Of a DNA stretch of 33,827 nucleotides, positions 20,801 to 28,003 are shown in pieces. The position numbers and the translations under genes are program-made. A model generated the notes under the pieces. The model was not told where the DNA came from. It worked only from the letters and a program-made list of their open reading frames with translations, and did no database searches. This stretch comes from Bacillota bacterium (GTDB taxonomy: Bacteria > Bacillota > Clostridia > Christensenellales > Pumilibacteraceae), in contig WQYM01000005.1 of NCBI GenBank assembly GCA_009781235.1, forward strand, positions 1 through 33,827. Reading direction: 5' to 3'. Position 1 is the first letter of the stretch. Each line of letters opens with the position of its first letter.

Positions 20801-23207
20801 TCGTTACGGGAACGCCCGCGCGCCGCAGCTTTTCGCTCAAAACCCCGGCAAACTTCCCCATCGAGCGCAGCAGCACCGCGATGTCGCCGAATTCCGCCGC
20901 CCGTTCCGCGCCGTCCTCGGCGATAAACCGCTTTTTAAGCGACAAAATGTGCGCCGTCACCGCATCGGCCTCGGCAGCTTCGGCGGAGGTGTCCGCATCG
21001 GCATCGGGGAATACGTGGTTTTTTACGCTGTACGGGGCTCGGGGGTCGGGCGTCGGGGTTCGGGGTTCGGGACGAGGGAAATTAGGAATTAGGAATGAGG
21101 AGTGAGGAACGGTGGAGGGATTGGGTGTGTTCATTCCCGTAGGGGGCGATGTCCTCGCTGGCCCGCCGGTTGCCAAGTCCCCCGCCAGCGCTGCAAGGCC
21201 TCTCTGCTCCCCGCCTACCGTTGTGCGGGCGCTCATTGCCGTGCCGGGGGGAGGTGTCAGGGGGACGGGGGTGTTGATGCCGAAAGGCAAGCTTTCGCCC
21301 CCCCTACGGGGCACTTCGCGCTGCGCGCTCGTGTCACCACGCCTCGGGTCGCCGTTCGACGACCCTCCGTCCCCGGGCAGAGCCGCAGCCACGGAGTCCC
21401 TCCGACATTCCTCACTCCTCACTCCTAACTCCTCATTCTTCCGACATTCCTCACTCCTCACTCCTAACTCCTCATTCTTCCGACATTCCTCACTCCTCAC
21501 TCCTAACTCCTCATTTCCCACAAGCCGGCACACCACCGGCTCGACGCCCAGCGCGCCCAAGCCCGTCTCGTTAAAGCAAGCCGTGCCCGCATAATCGACG
21601 CCGCCAAACTCGCGGGTCATCGCATCACTAAACACGCGGTCGCAAAAGCGCAATATCCCGCTGTCGCTGCGAAAATTTGCGTTTAAGCGGATTACGAACT
21701 TTTCGTCCTCATAACCCGCAAATATCCCCGGGTCGGAAAGCCGAAAGCCGTAAATGGACTGCTTGACGTCGCCCACGTAAAACCTTTTTGCCGCAATGCG
21801 GGAAAAAATTGCGTCCTGCAAGGGGTTGACGTCCTGAAACTCGTCCACCATCAGCCACCGGAACCTTGCGCCGATTTCCGCAGCTGCATCGGGGTTGCAC
21901 AAAATGCGGTACGCCGCGCGCTCAATGTCGTTAAAATCGCACCGGCTTTTGCGGCGCTTTTTTGCAGCAAAAATTTTTGCGGCGCTTTTAGCAAGCTCGA
22001 CCAAAAGCGCTGTATGCCCCGCCGCAAGCGCAGGGTCGGCGTACGACAGCGCCTCGTCGCGCTCCGCGCAAAAATCCTTGTACGCGCCCCGCAACTTTTT
22101 ATAGCGCTCGTAAAGCGCGGCCTGCGCATCGGACGCGGGTTTAATGACCGGGAGCCTTTTAAGCTCGCCCGCATCGGCAGCAACCTCGTCGTAAAAAACC
22201 GCGACAGAAGCGGCGCAAGACACAAAGCCTGCGTGCTCGCAAGTCGTTTTTAACTCTGCCGCACGCCGTAAAAACCCCCCAAGCAGGCTTTTATAATTCT
22301 CGGAAAGCGCCGCGATATGCCCGGCATGGCCTTGCGTCGCCGCAGCCGATTTTTCAAACCACGCGTCGGGGTCGGGGTGAATGGCGGAGAATTCGTATAT
22401 CCTTTTTACGATAGCCGCCATCCGTTTGTCGTTTCGGCGCGGCGAAAGGATTTCAAAAAGCTCCAAAAAATCGCCTTGGGTCCGGGGTTCGGAGCTCGGG
22501 GCCCGGGGTTCGGGATTCGGGGTTCGGGATATTAACTCGTCTTCTTTTAACTGTCCACTGTCCACCGTCCACTGTCCACTGTCTTGCGCCGCTTCGGCAA
22601 TCGCCTCGTCTACGGAAAGGTTTAGCAGTGCGTCCGACTCGGCCTCGTCCAACACCTCGAACGCGGGGTCGATGTCGTCGGCATAATAAAAATATTCGCG
22701 CGCGATAGAGGCGCAAAACGCGTCTATCGTGGAAATCTGCGCCGTCGGAAGCTGCCCGATGGCACGGGAAGCCCAAGTGGGGGGGCGGGGGTTGGGGATC
22801 GGGGATCGGGGCTCTGTGGTTGGGTATAAGGTATCAGGGCACAAGGCACAAGGCACAGGTAATTGATTTTGCATATCACCGATACCTGTGCCTTGTGCCT
22901 TGATACCTATGCCTTTTTCGGAAGTCGGGATTCGGGACATAAATCCATCTTCTTTCAATTGTCCACCGCCCACTGTCCACTGTCCACTAAGCTGCTGAAG
23001 CAGCTTAGTGCGCATATCGGCAGCCGCGGCTTTGGTGAACGTGCAGACTACCATGGAAGAAAGCTCCTCCCCTGCCGTCAAAAGCCTGAGGATGCGCTGA
23101 ATCATCACGGTCGTTTTACCGCTGCCGGCAGAGGCGGAAACTAAAATTTCGTCGCAGTCGCTTAAGATGGCCGCACGCTGTGCGGGAGTGAATCGGTCTA
23201 AATCCAT
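17823..23207 (-). CDS. addA: ATP-dependent helicase/nuclease subunit A, expanded to 1794 aa by in-frame repeat inserts
   Basis: ILVSASAGSGKTTVMIQRIL, VDEFQDVNPLQDAIF, FYVGDVKQSIYGFR, LNANFRSD, IMTVHAAKGLEFPFVI, YVACTRAKFHLALF, VEIVDYKTGK. Confidence 0.95.
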   Translation of the reverse strand: MDLDRFTPAQRAAILSDCDEILVSASAGSGKTTVMIQRILRLLTAGEELSSMVVCTFTKAAAADMRTKLLQQLSGQWTVGGGQLKEDGFMSRIPTSEKGIGIKAQGTGIGDMQNQLPVPCALCPDTLYPTTEPRSPIPNPRPPTWASRAIGQLPTAQISTIDAFCASIAREYFYYADDIDPAFEVLDEAESDALLNLSVDEAIAEAAQDSGQWTVDSGQLKEDELISRTPNPEPRAPSSEPRTQGDFLELFEILSPRRNDKRMAAIVKRIYEFSAIHPDPDAWFEKSAAATQGHAGHIAALSENYKSLLGGFLRRAAELKTTCEHAGFVSCAASVAVFYDEVAADAGELKRLPVIKPASDAQAALYERYKKLRGAYKDFCAERDEALSYADPALAAGHTALLVELAKSAAKIFAAKKRRKSRCDFNDIERAAYRILCNPDAAAEIGARFRWLMVDEFQDVNPLQDAIFSRIAAKRFYVGDVKQSIYGFRLSDPGIFAGYEDEKFVIRLNANFRSDSGILRFCDRVFSDAMTREFGGVDYAGTACFNETGLGALGVEPVVCRLVGNEELGVRSEECRKNEELGVRSEECRKNEELGVRSEECRRDSVAAALPGDGGSSNGDPRRGDTSAQREVPRRGGESLPFGINTPVPLTPPPGTAMSARTTVGGEQRGLAALAGDLATGGPARTSPPTGMNTPNPSTVPHSSFLIPNFPRPEPRTPTPDPRAPYSVKNHVFPDADADTSAEAAEADAVTAHILSLKKRFIAEDGAERAAEFGDIAVLLRSMGKFAGVLSEKLRRAGVPVTMQKSADGAENPAIRGLINYLRLIDNRRDDIALVSVLKSPLGGYFSDGELAQIRLWADAQPDGGDWPFFEACEKYCTVTAQQGDGGSPSGDPTSTGDWESLITALPGDGGSICKSTPTGVSGQWEVFSGQESEELEIRNEECRREFLVRSQGVGADGEVTALPGDVACFTAGASPRPTGNRECSGTALPGDGGPPHGDARRGGYGSARGRVYGDTSAQREVPRRGFGNLLSEIDVPVPPTPPPGKVRVVKYYVPVTTPPPGTALSSYNGSGSQDGLSTPTGMCATVPNPGDSCQFSVVSCQLKEDGKNGSEGIGIRAQVTGIGDMRYPLPVPCALCPDTLPPSSDPRAPTPDPRPPNPELSQKLQALFANLARYENLSRVLSFADLAGKVCAEHDYFKYAFSLPDAHNAADGLSKFLDRLSALSAGRDFAAALLAAEAGAVKLSGGGEADAVRIMTVHAAKGLEFPFVILPNLSKNFNLDDVKRDCILDVKFGAVLKWFDLFGGQTVKTSLYRRAVLEVRKKLCEEEMRILYVACTRAKFHLALFSRIKKDYEPKEGIDARCWLDWLYPAMVNITKNEKRKTKNDGGDASRQSVGAGASPTAGASPRPTGNQESLVAALPGDGGSPSGDPRRGDTSVAKCPAGVQKSCIFESTPPSPRHLPPEKQGSENFVACVRKFTDFVYPHPQLPVKTTVTQLAREGGFSVGNDPSGVPEQITNETKNEKRKMRWRSAAKPQKYAGGMFFTGAGSEATRENDGGDASRQAVGVARCAARGSICKSTPTGMNVTIPTPEPLDSGQWEVFSGQLKEDELISRTPNPDPRIPNPEPRVPSPDPRIPNPEPRVPPPEPAYGTDVGDAYHKFLETADFSKPFPENFDGFSKNYPDFARLLQKNTANTALEKIAERVSRRKFYRELPFIYCMENGVLLQGVIDLLIEDADGMVEIVDYKTGKLAEEFMASYRRQIGLYALAAGRILKKRVARKSVFAVSGGEFIEM
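18265..18700. repeat. In-frame composite insert A5b in addA
   Basis: GGGATTCGGGG-type arrays, TCTTCTTTTAACTGACCACTG module, GTAGGGGTCGATTTACAAATCGACCC palindrome (18462-18488); between host segments TVTQLAREGGF and YGTDVGDAYHKFLE. Confidence 0.85.
18820..19085. repeat. In-frame composite insert A5a in addA, contains one multi-hairpin core
   Basis: GTCGGGGGGACGGGGGCGTTGATTCAAAAATGCAAGATTTTTGAA ... CCGTCCCCGGGCAGAGCCG, then TTTTTCG array. Confidence 0.88.
19728..20572. repeat. In-frame composite insert A4 in addA, the largest (~280 codons)
   Basis: Arrays, GGTATCAGGGCACAAGG inverted-repeat module, core copy, GTAGGGGTCGATTTACAAATCGACCC (20451-20477). Confidence 0.88.
21030..21518. repeat. In-frame composite insert A3 in addA with core and 3x39-bp array (21402-21518)
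   Basis: Encodes NEELGVRSEECRK x3 and ALPGDGGSSNGDPRRGDTSAQREVPRRG. Confidence 0.92.
22478..22585. repeat. In-frame insert A2 in addA
   Basis: CGGGGTTCGGGATTCGGGGTTCGGGATATTAACTCGTCTTCTTTTAACTGTCCACTGTCCACC. Confidence 0.85.
22775..22984. repeat. In-frame insert A1 in addA
   Basis: GGGGATCGGGGATCGGGG array, GGTATCAGGGCACAAGGCACAAGGCACAGGTA ... TACCTGTGCCTTGTGCCTTGATACC, then TGTCCAC array. Confidence 0.85.
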
Positions 23208-23209
23208 GA

Positions 23210-26200
23210 TTAGTCCTCTTTAGAAAAAATCTCTTCCCGCCCTACCTTTGCATACTTGCGAACCCTGCCTTCCCCGTCCGCGCCAAAGCCGCACATCGCG
23301 CCAAAGCTACAGTAATCGCACACACCCTCGGCGGGGCTTGGCGCAATGTAACCCCCGCACATCTCCTCTAAAGCCTGCTGCGCCACCCGCACGGCGTATT
23401 CCGTCAGCCCGCCAAGCTCCCCCGTGCCCATGCCATACTCCGACTTTGCCATCGGAATAACGCCGTCCGCACCGGGCTTAACATTGCGCTTCGCCTCGAT
23501 GACCGGGCTCTTATACCCGGGCTCGATCAAGCGGCGGTCTGCGGCCGCCAAAAGCTCCCCGGAGTCATTATACACCCCGCATAGGCTGCGCGGCGGCTCA
23601 CCCGCCTCGATTAGCGGCTTTGAGAGCGGAAAGTAAAACATGCCGGCCCCTTGATAGCCGTTTTCCTCCAGCACCTTGGCGTACAGCGGAAGCTGGAGCG
23701 CGCGCCCGTAGTAGAGCTCTGTAGCCGAAAACTTGGGGAGCTTGCCGGTTTTATAATCGATAACGCGCGCAAACCCCCCAAAGGTATCGACGCGGTCAAT
23801 CTTGCCGCGCAGATAAACCGGGGAGGGGCGGGATTCGGGTCGGGGAGAATTAGGAATTAGGAGTGAGGAGTGAGGAACGGTGGAGAGATTGGGTGTGTTC
23901 ATTCCCGTAGGGGTCGATGTCCTCGCTGGCCCGCCGGTTGCCAAGTCCCCCGTAGGGGGCGCAAGTCCTCTCTGCAGCCCGCTGCCGTTGTGCGGTGGCT
24001 CTTGCCGTGCCGGGGGGAGGTGTCGGGGGGACGGGGACGTTGATTCAAAAAGGCAAGCTTTTTGAACCTCCTGCGGAGGCACTCCGCTGCGCTCCGTGTC
24101 ACCGTACCCGTCCCCGGGCAGAGCCGCAGCCACGGAATCCCTCCGACGTTCCTCACTCCTCACTCCTAACTCCTCATTCTTCCGACATTCCTCACTCCTA
24201 ATTCCTAACTCCTCACTCTTCCGACATTCCTCACTCCTCACTCCTAACTCCTCACTTTCCTGACCCCTAGCCCCTAAAAACGCCACCGTTTTTAGGTCGT
24301 TGCCGCGCGCGTGGCCGAACCGCAGCTCTAGACCCAACGGTTTAAACGCGCCCGCCGTGTACGATTCCGCGATGCGCCCGGCAAGGCGCGCGGCCTCGTC
24401 TACCGCGCGCGCCAAGAGGCGCTTGTTTTTTTCCAGCAGCGCGCCGAATTCTTCTTTAGCAATCGAGCCGGCAATCGCCCTCATGCGGTTTTCGGCGTCC
24501 TTAAAGCCGTCTAAAAAGCAGGCTTCGACAAAACGTTCCGCCGCCCGGTGCAAAAAGCTGCCGATGTCGGTAGGCCTGATTTCGCCCGTGTCGCGCTCTT
24601 TTAGCCGCAGCCCCCCGGCGGCAAAGCACCGGTATGGGCAGGCCAAATATTCCTCGAGCCGCGTGGCCGAAACGGTATTATCGCGAAAATAGAGCAAGGG
24701 AGTCCGGGGCTCGGGGCTCGGGGGTCGGGATTCGGGACGAGGAAAATTAGGAATTAGTAGTGAGGAGTGAGGAATAGCGGAGGGATTGGGCATGTTGTTT
24801 CCCGTAGGGGTCGGAGCCCGGCAGTTCGACCCGCTGCCGTTGTGCGGTAACTCTTGCCTTGCCGGGGGGAGGTGTCGGGGGGACGGGGGTGTTGGTTCAA
24901 AAAGGCAAGCTTTTTGAACCTCCTGCGGAGGCACTTCGCGCTGTGCGCTCGTGTCACCACGCCTCGGGCCGCCGCTTAGCGGCTCTCCGTCCCCGGGCAG
25001 AGCCGTAACCGCAGGACTTCGATTCTCCGCCAACGGCGATGCCCTCATCGCCCCGCCGTCCCCCTGCTGTGACGTAACCAATTTACAAAGCTCCGCCGTC
25101 ATCGGCAAGCCCCTGCCGCCTGCCCGCATGTCCGACAGCGCGCCGAGCAAAAGCTCCGCCGCGTTTGAAAGGGTGGAGATTTCGGCCGCCATTTCATTCA
25201 TTTTGGCCGCGTCGTTATGTTCCACCGCGTTGCGGAACGAAAGCCCGTCCGCTAAGCTCCGCCGCGTTTTTTCGACGGAATTGTGTACGACGCTTTTTGC
25301 GCCGCGCGTAACTGCGGACGCCAAATCCGAAATCCGGCTGTCCCCCGCAAGCGAGTACGCCAAAAAAAGCCGGTCGGCGGACGCTAAAACGCGCACCGCC
25401 TCGCACCGGGCGGCGCGAGCCAGCGCATCCGAATCCGGCCCGGCAGCCTTTCCCGCCGCCGAAAGAACGGCGTTATCCGCGTCGGAAAAAAGCCCCCCGG
25501 CTTCCCGGGCTTCAGGCAGAACGCCCTCGCAAAAATCGACGGCGAACACCTCTTTAAACCTCCCCGCGCGGAACGTTTCCGCGCCGCCCACCACTACCGC
25601 GTCCGCCGTTTCGTTGACGAGCGAAATGCCGGTCGCGCCCACACCCTCGGAGAAGAGGGAGAAGAGGGAATGAGGAGTGAGAAGTGAGGGGTGAGGAACG
25701 GCGGATGGGGAATAGGGGATGGGGGATGGGAATACAAATCCGTCTTCTTTTAACTGATCATTGACCACTGACCCCTGACCACTGACCCCCGCCAGCGCTG
25801 CAAGGCCTCTCTGCAGCCCGCTGCCGTTGTGTGAGAAAACTGCCGTGCCGGGGGGGAGGTGTCGGGGGGACAGGGACGTTGATTCAAAAAGGCAAGCTTT
25901 TTGAACCTCCTGCGGAGACACTTCGCTGCGCTCCGTGTCACCGTACCCGTCCCCGGGCAGAGCCGTAACCTCACCATCCGCCGCTACACCCTGATTCCTA
26001 ACCCAAAAATCCCTCCGACATTCCTCACTCCTCACTCCTAACTCTTCATTCTTCCGACATTCCTCACTCCTAATTCCTAACTCTTCATTCTTCCGACATT
26101 CCTCACTCCTCACTCCTAACTCCTCACTCACCTCCCCCCTAACCCCTGAAAGCTGACCCCTGTCCACTGACTCCTGGCCCCTGAAAACCGAAGTTAAAAA

Positions 26201-27598
26201 CTCCGCGGCCTCCAAGAGCCCGTCGTAAATTTGCCCCAAATCCGCGCCCGCGATTTCCGAGAGTTCCGCCGTTTTCTCTTTTGCACCGCATAAGGTAAAT
26301 ACGCCGCGCAAAAAATCACGGAACGCCTCGCCCGTTTTGGCGGACGCGAAAAGCTTGGCGAATTCGGCCAAGAACCCAACGAGCGAGGCGCGCACATTCT
26401 CGGCGGTTTTGGATTCGGGACTCTGGATTCGGGACTCTGACAAATGTGACAAATGGGGACGGATCCATTTGTCATTTTGACAAATGGATCCGTCCCCATT
26501 TGTCACTGGCCACTGACCACTGTCCCCCGCAAACTCCTCCAAAAACCCCTTGTAATTAACGCCCCGGCTCAATACGTACTCCTCAAAAATATCTGCGGCA
26601 CGCTTGTCGATGCCGGAATAATAGTTTTTTGACAATGCAATCATGTCTTGGCGGCGAAAGCGCCCGGCCGCCGAAACGCAAAGCTCTAAAAACCGGAACA
26701 GCTCGGTATCGCGCAAGTTAAGCTTGCGGTCGATGAAAAACGGGATATCAAATTCGGTTAAAATCCGCTCGATCGGCGCGTAATCGGCGGGGGGCGCCAG
26801 GATGCAAAAATCCCGGAACCGTGCGCCCTCTATCACGCCGCGCCGGATGCGCTTTGCCGTCGCTTTGACGCGGTCAGAAATCTCGGCCGCCTCAAAAAAC
26901 TCCATCTCGCCGAATGCATACGTCAGGCTTTCGACGTCGAAAAAGGTATAGGAGGCGGCTTTATCTTCAAAAATCGCCAAAACGTCGCGCTCTAACGCGG
27001 TAAACCGGTCGAAACCCGCGACATAAAAATGCGTGCACGAGAGGTCGTCGTAGGCAATATCGCGTGCAAGCAGCCGCATCCGCCCGGCCAAATCGACGAA
27101 TTTGTTTTCCGTTTCGGCCAAAAACCGCGTGTAGACGCGTGCGATGTCGGCCAGCTTTAAGCCTGCCGCGCCGCCTTTGCCGACAAAATCGGACGGCGCC
27201 AAGCCCGCGTTTGCCGCGACCGAGATTGTTTCGTACATTTTAGCGGCAAAGCCCGGAAGGCGCGCGCTGCTTTTAAAAACGCGGAAATCCTTTTTTACCT
27301 CGTCTACGATGCCGCGCACCAGCATCACCGCGCCGCCCGCCGATAAAAACCCGGGGTCGCGGCGCACAAATTTTTGAAAAAGCCGGTTAAACGTCAGCAC
27401 CTCGACGTCAAACGCGCCGGTTCCCCTTGTAAACAAAAATCGCTCCATGTAAATGGAGCATTTATCCGGGACGACAACGTAATGTTTCACGGCCAAATCG
27501 ACCGTGCGCGCGCATAAGCAATCGCGCACGGCCAAAAATGACGCGTAAAAGTCAGTAAAGGTTTCGACCCGGATTCCCACACCGTAAGTATACGGCAT
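23210..27598 (-). CDS. addB: ATP-dependent nuclease subunit B, expanded to 1462 aa by in-frame repeat inserts
   Basis: C-terminal nuclease RVIDYKTGKLPKFSATELYYGRALQLPLYAKVLEE; cysteines CPYRC and CDYCSFGAMC; adjacent to addA. Confidence 0.92.
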   Translation of the reverse strand: MPYTYGVGIRVETFTDFYASFLAVRDCLCARTVDLAVKHYVVVPDKCSIYMERFLFTRGTGAFDVEVLTFNRLFQKFVRRDPGFLSAGGAVMLVRGIVDEVKKDFRVFKSSARLPGFAAKMYETISVAANAGLAPSDFVGKGGAAGLKLADIARVYTRFLAETENKFVDLAGRMRLLARDIAYDDLSCTHFYVAGFDRFTALERDVLAIFEDKAASYTFFDVESLTYAFGEMEFFEAAEISDRVKATAKRIRRGVIEGARFRDFCILAPPADYAPIERILTEFDIPFFIDRKLNLRDTELFRFLELCVSAAGRFRRQDMIALSKNYYSGIDKRAADIFEEYVLSRGVNYKGFLEEFAGDSGQWPVTNGDGSICQNDKWIRPHLSHLSESRIQSPESKTAENVRASLVGFLAEFAKLFASAKTGEAFRDFLRGVFTLCGAKEKTAELSEIAGADLGQIYDGLLEAAEFLTSVFRGQESVDRGQLSGVRGEVSEELGVRSEECRKNEELGIRSEECRKNEELGVRSEECRRDFWVRNQGVAADGEVTALPGDGYGDTERSEVSPQEVQKACLFESTSLSPRHLPPGTAVFSHNGSGLQRGLAALAGVSGQGSVVNDQLKEDGFVFPSPIPYSPSAVPHPSLLTPHSLFSLFSEGVGATGISLVNETADAVVVGGAETFRAGRFKEVFAVDFCEGVLPEAREAGGLFSDADNAVLSAAGKAAGPDSDALARAARCEAVRVLASADRLFLAYSLAGDSRISDLASAVTRGAKSVVHNSVEKTRRSLADGLSFRNAVEHNDAAKMNEMAAEISTLSNAAELLLGALSDMRAGGRGLPMTAELCKLVTSQQGDGGAMRASPLAENRSPAVTALPGDGEPLSGGPRRGDTSAQREVPPQEVQKACLFEPTPPSPRHLPPARQELPHNGSGSNCRAPTPTGNNMPNPSAIPHSSLLIPNFPRPESRPPSPEPRTPLLYFRDNTVSATRLEEYLACPYRCFAAGGLRLKERDTGEIRPTDIGSFLHRAAERFVEACFLDGFKDAENRMRAIAGSIAKEEFGALLEKNKRLLARAVDEAARLAGRIAESYTAGAFKPLGLELRFGHARGNDLKTVAFLGARGQESEELGVRSEECRKSEELGIRSEECRKNEELGVRSEERRRDSVAAALPGDGYGDTERSGVPPQEVQKACLFESTSPSPRHLPPARQEPPHNGSGLQRGLAPPTGDLATGGPARTSTPTGMNTPNLSTVPHSSLLIPNSPRPESRPSPVYLRGKIDRVDTFGGFARVIDYKTGKLPKFSATELYYGRALQLPLYAKVLEENGYQGAGMFYFPLSKPLIEAGEPPRSLCGVYNDSGELLAAADRRLIEPGYKSPVIEAKRNVKPGADGVIPMAKSEYGMGTGELGGLTEYAVRVAQQALEEMCGGYIAPSPAEGVCDYCSFGAMCGFGADGEGRVRKYAKVGREEIFSKED
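23825..24290. repeat. In-frame composite insert B4 in addB with core and 3x39-bp array (24143-24259)
   Basis: Encodes SEELGVRSEECRK-type repeats and ALPGDGYGDTERSGVPPQEVQKACLFESTSPSPRHLPP. Confidence 0.92.
24700..25080. repeat. In-frame composite insert B3 in addB with core
   Basis: Encodes ALPGDGEPLSGGPRRGDTSAQREVPPQEVQKACLFEPTPPSPRHLPP. Confidence 0.9.
25655..26190. repeat. In-frame composite insert B2 in addB with core and 3x39-bp array (26015-26131)
   Basis: Encodes NEELGVRSEECRK-type repeats and ALPGDGYGDTERSEVSPQEVQKACLFESTSLSPRHLPP. Confidence 0.92.
26446..26506. repeat. REP-like perfect hairpin inside addB coding sequence (29-bp stem, 3-nt loop)
   Basis: GTGACAAATGGGGACGGATCCATTTGTCA-TTT-TGACAAATGGATCCGTCCCCATTTGTCAC. 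Confidence 0.96.
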
Positions 27599-27739
27599 TT
27601 GAAACGATTTTGCAAATATAAAATGTAAAATACAAAATATAAATTTCGGATTTTTTTCGCAGTTCGGGGTTCGGGGTTGAAAGAATTAGGAATTAGGAAT
27701 TAGGAGTGAGGAATGATGGATGGGTTGGGGATATCGGAA

Positions 27740-27812
27740 TTTTTATCCGCATTTGTAATTTGTAATTTGTAATTTGTAATTTGCAATTTGTAATTTGTAA
27801 TTTGTAATTAGT
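27740..27812. repeat. (ATTTGTA)n heptad array between scpA and addB
   Basis: ATTTGTAATTTGTAATTTGTAATTTGTAATTTGCAATTTGTAATTTGTAATTTGTAATTAG. Confidence 0.92.
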
Positions 27813-28003
27813 TCCCGCCAGCGTCGCACGGTGTGCAGCCCGCCGGAACCGACACGGCATATATGGCGCGGGTCGCACGGTGTGCGACCCCTACGGTTGG
27901 ATTTGCGGACGCTCATGCTTTGCGGCTTCTCAATCCCATCCGACGTTTTTCGTTTTTCGTTTTTCGTTTAAAATCCCGGCCGACGTTTTTCAGTTTTCAG
28001 TTT

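Noticed and set aside
21402-21518. Possible CRISPR array (three 39-bp repeats)
   Set aside because: Units are directly tandem with no unique spacers, repeat at other loci, and no cas genes are seen
17823-23207. Inteins or group I/II introns as the cause of AddA enlargement
   Set aside because: No intein splice motifs or endonuclease, no intron-encoded protein or recognisable intron core; inserts are modular repeats
24951-25673. 240-aa + strand ORF
   Set aside because: Antisense to addB with biased Ala/Ser composition; no recognisable domain
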